From an uncultured Clostridia bacterium (lineage in GTDB: Bacteria > Bacillota > Clostridia > Christensenellales > UBA3700): a stretch of DNA of 64,000 bases. A program made the position numbers and the translations under genes. Positions 56,453-64,000 of this stretch are shown one piece after another. The notes below the pieces were generated by a model. That model was given only the letters and a program-made list of their open reading frames with translations. It searched no databases and had not been told where the DNA came from. The stretch covers positions 62,001 to 126,000 of the forward strand of contig CAMBZZ010000003.1 in assembly GCA_945872615.1 (NCBI GenBank), read 5' to 3'. The number at the start of each line of letters is the position of its first letter. Position 1 is the first letter of the stretch.

Positions 56453-56947
56453 TTAGCCTATTATACTATAGGTTATTGTTTTATTAATATATTCCGTTGA
56501 AGTAGCCTTAATTGTTCCACTTACTATTACTTCATAATCCCCGTATCCATAAAATATACTAGTTATTGTAATATTTTGTTTCATATCGTTAGCTGTATAA
56601 ATTGTTTTGGAAATATTATCAGTAGCAACATTATTCCCATTAAGTTTCACAACAACGTCTAAATTCATCTCAAATGCGGGAGCAAATAATATCCTTTTAA
56701 ATGATGCATATTCCATATATAAATTATAATATGTATGATCAGTTATTGTATTGCCATTAATACCATGTGCTGTAAGATAAACATTATAACTCATATAATT
56801 TGTAGTACCTGTATATCCGATAGTCCCTTTATTTAATATAGGATTTTCTTCTGCCGTACTAATATTCATTTGCATAAAAAGCAAACAAAGCGTAATCAAC
56901 AATATTGTAATCGTAATAATTTGTAATTTTCTAATTGTTTTAGTCAT
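56453..56947 (-). CDS. AT-rich exported protein of cassette 3
   Basis: A 164-aa protein with an N-terminal hydrophobic segment (about 9-25), then a Thr-, Asn- and Tyr-rich beta-like domain (NKGTIGYTGTTNYMSYNVYL). It has no Cys. Codon use is strikingly AT-rich compared with the genes on both sides, a hint of different origin or recent acquisition. AAGGAGA precedes the ATG. It lies between the XRE regulator and the permeases, so it may be the exporter's cargo or a sensor. It is not clearly related to the cassette 1 and 2 partners. No family recognised. Confidence 0.7.
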   Translation of the reverse strand: MTKTIRKLQIITITILLITLCLLFMQMNISTAEENPILNKGTIGYTGTTNYMSYNVYLTAHGINGNTITDHTYYNLYMEYASFKRILFAPAFEMNLDVVVKLNGNNVATDNISKTIYTANDMKQNITITSIFYGYGDYEVIVSGTIKATSTEYINKTITYSIIG

Positions 56948-57026
56948 ATCAATTTCTCTCCTTGATTAATTGCTAATGCCACAACTCAATGATAAGAGAG
57001 TCTGTACAAATAGTCAGTAAAAATCA

Positions 57027-57054
57027 CTTTACAATTTTGCTATACTTTTTTACA
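57027..57054. promoter_or_regulatory. Operator-like repeats before the cassette 3 exported protein
   Basis: CTTTACAA (57027-57034) repeats the core of the element upstream of the regulator; a further TTTACA (57049-57054) lies 21 bp from the first TTTACA (57028-57033). Confidence 0.4.
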
Positions 57055-57074
57055 GTGTATCAGATGCGTTCTTT

Positions 57075-57656
57075 TTAATTGCTTTTATTAGTTCTATCTT
57101 CAACATCTACATATTTTCGCTCACTCATCTTTGACACAATCAACTCTATAGCATTTATCACCACGTCTACGACTGCTATCGATATAACACATACTATCGC
57201 TATCGTTTGTTCGTAGTCGCTTATACCGCTAAACAACTTTTCGGGTTTTCTAAACAAAAACGCCACCGTCAACAATATGACTATCAATGATAACGCTACC
57301 ACCGTTCCGATCACAACGATATGCTTTTTTGCCTTGATTTTGGCAAGTTTTTCTATCTCCTTATGCTCGGTTCGTTGCCTGTCGATGACCTTTGTCAACT
57401 TGTCCACTATTTGCATATCCTTAGACGAGCCACCCTCGACTTCTTCTTCCCCTGCCGCTTGTTTGAGGAATTCTTCTACCGTCAAGTCAAACTCGTGACA
57501 CAACAATATCATACTGTCCACGTCTATCGAGGATAGTCCTCTCTCCCACGCGCTCACGGTCTGCCTACTCACTTGCACCCTGCTCGCCAGTTCCTCTTGC
57601 GACCAGCCTTTGGATTTTCTCAATTTTACTATCACGTCTTTAGTTTTCAGTTCCAT
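57075..57656 (-). CDS. Membrane-anchored XRE regulator, cassette 3
   Basis: A 193-aa regulator with an N-terminal XRE domain (VKLRKSKGWSQEELASRVQ, VSRQTVSAWERG), a charged and probably coiled linker (LTKVIDRQRTEHKEIEKLAKI), and two C-terminal membrane helices (about 112-134 and 148-170) with a short loop (RKPEKLFSGISDYEQ). The plan equals that of the two other regulators, but the loop is shorter and different. An inverted repeat with the core CTTTACAA lies about 50 bp upstream. It is first in line with the exported protein and exporter genes. Confidence 0.85.
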   Translation of the reverse strand: MELKTKDVIVKLRKSKGWSQEELASRVQVSRQTVSAWERGLSSIDVDSMILLCHEFDLTVEEFLKQAAGEEEVEGGSSKDMQIVDKLTKVIDRQRTEHKEIEKLAKIKAKKHIVVIGTVVALSLIVILLTVAFLFRKPEKLFSGISDYEQTIAIVCVISIAVVDVVINAIELIVSKMSERKYVDVEDRTNKSN

Positions 57657-57708
57657 AGCCTTTTCCTTATATCATTGTAGCAATCAACTATCGTTTTGTT
57701 TGTCAAAA

Positions 57709-57723
57709 AACCTTTACAAGGTT
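57709..57723. promoter_or_regulatory. Operator-like repeat upstream of XRE regulator 3
   Basis: AACCT-TTACA-AGGTT, perfect 5-bp arms around 5 bp, with TTGACA (minus strand, 57701-57706) two bases away. No good -10 box lies 17 bp from that TTGACA; a TACAAT is 21 bp away. Confidence 0.5.
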
Positions 57724-57839
57724 GCCATTTTTTCTTAACTTTTGCTATCTTACATTATAAGCAATAATTTATTGTTATTACCATAATAACACATAGAGCA
57801 ACTATTTGCAATATCATATTTTATACGTAATGAGCACAC

Positions 57840-57868
57840 AAAAGAGCACCGTGTTATCCACGATGCTC
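57840..57868 (-). terminator. atp operon terminator
   Basis: 10-pair stem with one wobble (minus strand GAGCATCGTG / CACGGTGCTC), 5-nt loop, then TTTT, 24 bp after the atpC stop. Confidence 0.85.
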
Positions 57869-57891
57869 TTGCTTTCTTTACTATATGGTTG

Positions 57892-58155
57892 TTACTCCCT
57901 ATCTATCGTCATATTGCCTACTAGCAAGATGACTTTTTCTTGACCGACAACCAACATGCCCGCGTCTATAACGGCATTTATATCCTCGTCGTCCGTCCAA
58001 ATTTTGCATCTACAAGGCTTGACAGCCGTGCAAAAGGGCACGTGCCCCGCCATAACGGCAAGTTCGCCGTCCACTCCGCGCACGCTAATCATTTGCACTT
58101 GTCTATCCAAGGCGTTGCCGTTGGGTGTAGAAACTATCAACCTAAAGTCTTTCAT
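57892..58155 (-). CDS. atpC: ATP synthase epsilon subunit, short form
   Basis: Central-stalk subunit of F-type ATP synthase. Only the N-terminal beta-sandwich is present (87 aa against the usual 130-140): FRLIVSTPNGNALDRQVQMISVRGVDGELAVMAGHVPF split over residues 4-41, ending VGNMTIDRE. The C-terminal helical hairpin, which inhibits ATP hydrolysis in many bacteria, is absent. The stop is followed within 24 bp by the operon terminator, so this is not a frameshift. It follows atpD by 2 bp. Confidence 0.9.
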   Translation of the reverse strand: MKDFRLIVSTPNGNALDRQVQMISVRGVDGELAVMAGHVPFCTAVKPCRCKIWTDDEDINAVIDAGMLVVGQEKVILLVGNMTIDRE

Positions 58156-58157
58156 TA

Positions 58158-59555
<1,398 letters not shown>

Positions 59556-59565
59556 CTATCCTCCT

Positions 59566-60369
59566 TTAGTTTCCGCTGCCCGCCACTATTTCGGTAATTT
59601 CTTGCGTAATAGTGCCTTGTCTTGCGCGGTTGTATTGCAGTTGTAAATCGTCTATCATTGTTTGAGCGTTATTGCCCGCCGAATCCATGGCAGTTCTTCT
59701 CGCCACCACTTCGCTTGCAAAACTCTCTCTCACCGAGCCGTAAATCATTCCCGCCACGTAGGTGGGCACGGCTCGCTCCAACACCGTCATTCTATCGGGC
59801 TCGAATATCATTCCCGTTGCGGTAGGATTTTCCGCTATCTCTAATGGAAAAATCCATCTCACGCGGGTCTGTTGCGTCAACATTGACACGTACTTGGTAT
59901 CCACGATGCCTATCTTGTCATACTTGCCCTCGCGCCATTCTTGACACAGTACTTCGGCAAGTTTATATATCTCGTCGTAGTCGATTTTCTCCGAAGAATT
60001 GACAGGTTGAGAGAACCTCTCGCACGCTCTCTTACCTATAGCCACCACGTCGGCGCCTTCGTATTCTTTGACTGCTCTAAAGACGTTGGCGTTGTATCCG
60101 CCCGCAAGTCCTCTGTCGCCCGCAATGACGATAAGCTTAATTCTATCGCCCTCGCGCTGTTTCATGTAGACGGAACTTCTACACTCTCCGCCCGCAGTCA
60201 AAGCGCCAATCAGTCCTTGCACTGCGTCCACGTACTCGTTTGCTTTAGTCATATTGATTTGAGCCCTACGGATTTTGGACGAAGCCACCAATCCCATAGC
60301 CGTGGTGAGGTGCAAAGTCGAGTCGACGCTCTTTATTCTCACGCGCAGATTTTTGATATTTGCGCCCAT
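59566..60369 (-). CDS. atpG: ATP synthase gamma subunit
   Basis: Rotor shaft of F1, 267 aa, slightly shorter than usual. The N-terminal coiled coil starts LRVRIKSVDSTLHLTTAMGLVASSKIRRAQ in two halves over residues 8-37 and the C-terminal helix carries ARRTAMDSAGNNAQTMIDDL with the family's conserved Ala-Asn-Ala region. It lies between atpA and atpD as usual, 1 bp after atpA. Confidence 0.95.
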   Translation of the reverse strand: MGANIKNLRVRIKSVDSTLHLTTAMGLVASSKIRRAQINMTKANEYVDAVQGLIGALTAGGECRSSVYMKQREGDRIKLIVIAGDRGLAGGYNANVFRAVKEYEGADVVAIGKRACERFSQPVNSSEKIDYDEIYKLAEVLCQEWREGKYDKIGIVDTKYVSMLTQQTRVRWIFPLEIAENPTATGMIFEPDRMTVLERAVPTYVAGMIYGSVRESFASEVVARRTAMDSAGNNAQTMIDDLQLQYNRARQGTITQEITEIVAGSGN

Positions 60370-60370
60370 T

Positions 60371-61864
60371 TTACCACCTCAAACCGCTCAGAGCTTGCTT
60401 TAGTTCTTCTATCTCGCTATCTCCGTACTCACCGTTCTCGATTCTCGTCAATAGGTCGAGATAATCGCTCTCTAAGGTTTCGTATAGAGCCTTTTCATAC
60501 TTCTTTACTTTATCAACAGGCACTTCGTCTAGATAGCCGTTGACGACTGCGTAGACGATAGCCACTTGACAGCCCACTCTAACGGGAGCGTTGCGCTTTT
60601 GTTTTAGCACTTCGGCAATTCTTTCACCCAGAGCGAGACGCTTTTTGGTGTCTTGGTCAAGGTCGCTACCGAATTGAGCGAATGCTTGCAACTCTCTATA
60701 TTGCGAGTATAGCAGTTTTAGTTCGCCCGCCACCTTTTTCATACCCTTGATTTGCGCCGAACCGCCTACACGGCTGACTGAGATACCCGGGTTGATAGCA
60801 GGCATAACGCCGGCGTTAAAGAGCTCGGTTTCTAGGAATATTTGTCCGTCGGTTATCGATATTACGTTGGTTGGAATGTACGCCGACACGTCGCCCGCTT
60901 GCGTTTCTATGATAGGTAGAGCCGTAATCGAGCCTCCGCCGTACTCGGGCGCAACGCACGCCGCTCTCTCCAAAAGACGAGAGTGCAAGTAGAATACGTC
61001 GCCGGGGTACGCTTCACGTCCCGGTGGCCTACGAATAAGCAAGGACAGCGCACGATACGCTACCGCGTGCTTGGACAAGTCGTCGTAAATAATCAACACG
61101 TCCTTACCTTGTTCTCTAAAGTATTCCGCCATAGCGCAACCCGCATACGGCGCGATATATTGCAAAGGCGCGCTCTCCGCTGCCGAAGCCGATACGATAA
61201 TGGTATATTCCATTGCGCCCGCCTTGCTGAGTTCTTGCGCCAGTTGCACCACCGACGTACTCTTTTGACCTATAGCCACGTATATACACAACACGCCGGT
61301 ATTTTTTTGGTTGATGATAGTATCGGTAACGATAGCCGTCTTACCCGTCTGTCTGTCGCCGATGATAAGTTCACGCTGCCCTCTACCTATAGGAATCATA
61401 CTGTCAATCGCCTTGATACCCGTCTGTAAAGGCACCGATACACTCTGTCTTTCGATAATTCCGGGGGCTTCGGCTTCCACGGGCTTGGTCGTCGTGTAAG
61501 CCACGGGACCTTTGCCGTCTATCGGTTGACCGAGAGCGTTGACTATTCTGCCCAGCAACGCTTCGCCCACGGGCACGGACACTACTCTACCCGTCCTCTT
61601 GACGATACTTCCCTCGTGGATTTGGTTGGTGTCGGAGAGAATTGCCACCGACACGGTCTCGGCTTCGAGGTTTTGAGCAATGCCGAAACTTCCGTCGTCG
61701 AATTCCAACAATTCGCTAGACATACAGTCCTTTAGTCCGTAGACCTTGGCGATAGAGTCGCCGACAAGAATAACCTTGCCCGTCTCTTTCATCTCGATAC
61801 GGGAATTGTAGTTCTTGATTTGGTCTTTGATGATACTGCTTATTTCTTCGGGTCTGCCGTTCAT
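60371..61864 (-). CDS. atpA: ATP synthase alpha subunit
   Basis: Non-catalytic nucleotide-binding subunit of F1, 497 aa. It has the N-terminal barrel with [14 protein letters not shown], the P-loop [16 protein letters not shown] near residue 170, and the signature [17 protein letters not shown] near 355. Standard length. Its start overlaps the end of atpH in an ATGA. Confidence 0.97.
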   Translation of the reverse strand: MNGRPEEISSIIKDQIKNYNSRIEMKETGKVILVGDSIAKVYGLKDCMSSELLEFDDGSFGIAQNLEAETVSVAILSDTNQIHEGSIVKRTGRVVSVPVGEALLGRIVNALGQPIDGKGPVAYTTTKPVEAEAPGIIERQSVSVPLQTGIKAIDSMIPIGRGQRELIIGDRQTGKTAIVTDTIINQKNTGVLCIYVAIGQKSTSVVQLAQELSKAGAMEYTIIVSASAAESAPLQYIAPYAGCAMAEYFREQGKDVLIIYDDLSKHAVAYRALSLLIRRPPGREAYPGDVFYLHSRLLERAACVAPEYGGGSITALPIIETQAGDVSAYIPTNVISITDGQIFLETELFNAGVMPAINPGISVSRVGGSAQIKGMKKVAGELKLLYSQYRELQAFAQFGSDLDQDTKKRLALGERIAEVLKQKRNAPVRVGCQVAIVYAVVNGYLDEVPVDKVKKYEKALYETLESDYLDLLTRIENGEYGDSEIEELKQALSGLRW

Positions 61865-62394
61865 TTATCAATCACTTCCTTTATTCTGTTAAGACGGGTT
61901 TTTAGGCTTCCGTCTATGATTTTGCCGTCGAGTTCGATTATCATTCCGCCCAAAATCTTCTCGTCTATTTCTAGGTCGAGTTTGACCTTGTTTCCGCTTC
62001 TCTTTTCCAGCGCTTGTTTGAGTTTTTTCTCCTCTTCTTTGCTCAGCGGAGTTGCCGTCCTAACCTTTGCCGGCAAAATCTTGCTTGCCTCGTTGTATAA
62101 GGTTTCGTAGTCTCGACACACGAAGTCAAACATTCCGAAGCGCTTTTTTTCGCACAACAATTTGACCAAGGACACCACGTCCTCGCTCAAAGAGCCGAAA
62201 GTTTGGTCTATGACCTCTTTCTTTTGTGCGAGCGTCACGTTGGGCGACAAGAGAATCTCCGCAAAGAGCGGATTTTCCTTGATTGCCTCGCTCACCGTCA
62301 TCAAGTCGTCGTAGTATTTCTTTTGCTTACCCTTCTCAATCGACAGCTCAAACAATGCGCCCGCATATTCCGCGCTTACCTTATTGGTTATCAT
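61861..62394 (-). CDS. atpH: ATP synthase delta subunit
   Basis: Connects F1 to the peripheral stalk, 177 aa. It has an N-terminal six-helix domain ([20 protein letters not shown]) and the C-terminal signature [20 protein letters not shown] near 145. ATG 62394 with GGAGAGG is chosen over a TTG four codons upstream. It overlaps the end of atpF by 14 bp. Confidence 0.92.
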   Translation of the reverse strand: MITNKVSAEYAGALFELSIEKGKQKKYYDDLMTVSEAIKENPLFAEILLSPNVTLAQKKEVIDQTFGSLSEDVVSLVKLLCEKKRFGMFDFVCRDYETLYNEASKILPAKVRTATPLSKEEEKKLKQALEKRSGNKVKLDLEIDEKILGGMIIELDGKIIDGSLKTRLNRIKEVIDK

Positions 62395-62893
62395 CGTCCT
62401 CTCCAATCTTGTCGATAAAGCTGTCTATCAACTTGCGGTGGTCGTCCACGTCGATTTCTCTCTCGATTATCTTTTCGGCAAGACAAGACGACACGTCGAC
62501 AATCTCCTTCTTAATGTCGTCCACAGCCTTCTTTCTCTCGAGGTCTGCGTCGACTTGAGCTTGTCTGACGATAGCGTCGGCTTTTTCTCTCGCTTCCAAA
62601 GCGGCTTTTTCGTTGATTTTTTCGGCACGCTTGTTGGCGGAATCGATGATACCCTTTGCCTCGGCGTCGGCGGTGGACATTTTGTCGTCCCACTCGGCTT
62701 TGGCAGCTTCTGCATCATCTTGAGCCTTTTGAGCCTTGTCGTACTGTTCGTCAATCATATTTTTGCGCTTGTCCAGCATCTTTTGGATAGGCTTAAAGAG
62801 CAATTTTTTGAGAATGACGAAGATAATCAAAAGGTTGCACAGCGAGATGATTATTTGCCAGATATTGACAGATATAATCTCTGAAGTTTGCAT
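62381..62893 (-). CDS. atpF: ATP synthase b subunit
   Basis: Peripheral stalk subunit, 170 aa, with one N-terminal membrane helix (about 10-32), then LFKPIQKMLDKRKNMIDEQYD, and a long charged coiled coil rich in Ala, Glu and Lys. It ends in an acidic tail. It lies 12 bp after atpE with a GGAGG-like site. Confidence 0.93.
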   Translation of the reverse strand: MQTSEIISVNIWQIIISLCNLLIIFVILKKLLFKPIQKMLDKRKNMIDEQYDKAQKAQDDAEAAKAEWDDKMSTADAEAKGIIDSANKRAEKINEKAALEAREKADAIVRQAQVDADLERKKAVDDIKKEIVDVSSCLAEKIIEREIDVDDHRKLIDSFIDKIGEDDDNQ

Positions 62894-62905
62894 TTTTGCC
62901 TCCGA

Positions 62906-63199
<294 letters not shown>

Positions 63200-63227
63200 T
63201 TATATTGTTTTTTATTTTTATATTAGG

Positions 63228-64000
63228 CTATGCGTTAGCGGCAGCCTTTTTTTGTTTCTTTTTTTGCTTGTCGTTTTGCCTTTGACTGTACAAGTCGTAA
63301 TCGAAGGCGCTGGACACGTACATCATAGTCAGCATTGCAAAGATATAGGCTTGCAATAGCGAACTAAACACGTCGAAGTACAACGACAATACTGCGGGAA
63401 TACCAACTTGAAGATAAGGTATGTCTCCCAAAAATCCAGGCAACCAACCTAGTATCTTTGCCGACAAAGTCCTCAGCGCCGCCCCCAGCAATACCGATAT
63501 TACCGTGCCCGAAAGTATGTTGCCGTAGTGACGGAACGCCATAGATACGGGGGTCGCGAATTCACTGATGATATTGATAGGCAACAATAGCGCCACGGGC
63601 TTGGTAAATCCCTTGAGATAATTGACGGGACCGCACTTCATCTTGTAGTAGGTGATGATAAAGAATACCAATATCGCCCAACCCGCAACCACGTTGATGT
63701 CGGAGGTTGGAGGGAATAGCCCCACCAGCGACATAAGGCTAGAGAATGCCGACAACACCATAATGCCCGCGATAAAAGAAGCAAACCCCGCGAAGTATTC
63801 TCCCATGCTCTCGCCCACCATGGCTTTGACCTTGTCCACCGCCCATTCGATGACGTATTGTCTCTTGAGATTAGGTCTTTCCTTGATGCCGTGCGTCATA
63901 AAGAGGCAAAGGAAGATTATCGATATAATGAGTAGCCAGCTATTGACTTGCGACTCGCCTATCGGCAAGTCCATAAAAGGCATAGGAATGGTGAAATAAA
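63228..64000 (-). CDS. atpB: ATP synthase a subunit (5' end outside window)
   Basis: Stator channel subunit of Fo. The frame is open to the window edge; residues encoded upstream of ATG 63983 (YFTIP) look like the usual N-terminal region, so the true start lies outside. The essential Arg is in SMAFRHYGNILSG, and the C-terminal helices contain LQVGIPAVLSLYFDVFSSLLQAYIF split at about 210-235. A basic tail (KQKKKQKKAAANA) ends the protein. It starts the preserved gene order a-c-b-delta-alpha-gamma-beta-epsilon. Confidence 0.93.
   Translation of the reverse strand, partial: YFTIPMPFMDLPIGESQVNSWLLIISIIFLCLFMTHGIKERPNLKRQYVIEWAVDKVKAMVGESMGEYFAGFASFIAGIMVLSAFSSLMSLVGLFPPTSDINVVAGWAILVFFIITYYKMKCGPVNYLKGFTKPVALLLPINIISEFATPVSMAFRHYGNILSGTVISVLLGAALRTLSAKILGWLPGFLGDIPYLQVGIPAVLSLYFDVFSSLLQAYIFAMLTMMYVSSAFDYDLYSQRQNDKQKKKQKKAAANA

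Noticed and set aside
57678-57706. Standard promoter at XRE regulator 3 using TTGACA 57701-57706
   Set aside because: At 17 bp the -10 hexamer would be TTGCTA, a poor match; the TACAAT is 21 bp away.

Overview
The window is a gene-dense, mostly minus-strand chromosomal segment from an anaerobic, probably spore-forming member of the Clostridia (Bacillota). Evidence for sporulation is the dipicolinate synthase pair dpaA-dpaB, a SigH-like sigma factor and a YyaC-like (DUF1256) protein. Evidence for anaerobic life is a class III ribonucleotide reductase with its activase, rubrerythrin and an FprA-type flavo-diiron protein. Many promoters have a TTGACA-like box, a 17-bp spacer and a TATAAT-like box. 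No rRNA, tRNA, CRISPR array, phage or insertion sequence was seen. The finer lineage (a Christensenellales-like gut clade) is a guess.

Layout. 1-5.2 kb: end of citrate synthase, BioY, and a GH2 beta-galactosidase with a small membrane protein. 5.4-10.3 kb: methyltransferase, thioredoxin reductase, anaerobic RNR with a fused glutaredoxin-like domain, and its activase. 10.5-16.3 kb: FtsH, YyaC-like protein, CvpA-like protein, and an acyltransferase/zinc-ribbon membrane protein pair. 16.4-20.9 kb: gyrB-gyrA. 21-32.1 kb: rubrerythrin, AEC and SNF transporters, a lipoprotein, ung and a PHP phosphatase on divergent promoters, a GH16 lipoprotein, a large membrane protein with a uL15-like tail, and thiamine pyrophosphokinase. 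32.1-37.2 kb: NlpC/P60 lipoprotein, DUF1508 protein, and an overlapping fprA-alkD-deoxyinosine glycosylase operon. 37.3-42.6 kb: two paralogous cassettes of a membrane-anchored XRE regulator with exported single-pass proteins. 42.6-45.1 kb: dpaA-dpaB and a PRK06851-type ATPase. 45.3-51.5 kb: one long transcription unit running aminotransferase, FGGY kinase, two class II aldolase-like proteins, mrnC, thyX, sigH. 51.6-57.7 kb: an M28 peptidase, then a third membrane-anchored XRE regulator with an AT-rich exported-protein gene and an FtsX/ABC exporter. 57.9-64 kb: a complete F-type ATP synthase operon except the start of atpB.

The best candidate for an undescribed system is the set of membrane-anchored XRE cassettes. 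Two of them share a conserved extracytoplasmic loop and a conserved exported partner whose start overlaps the regulator's end. The DNA around them carries 15-bp inverted repeats of one design: GCAAC-N5-GTTGC around the first cassette and GCAAG-N5-CTTGC around the second. The sites come in pairs with centres 21 bp apart, and in three cases a site directly abuts a -35 box. The third cassette has its own repeat with the core CTTTACAA. This looks like a family of membrane-anchored one-component regulators with diverged DNA specificity controlling surface proteins.

Other notable points are six promoters whose -10 box lies only 6-11 bp from the start codon (probable leaderless mRNAs), a c-subunit with a two-carboxylate Na+ motif, an epsilon subunit without its helical domain, and a plausible nitrosative-damage operon.
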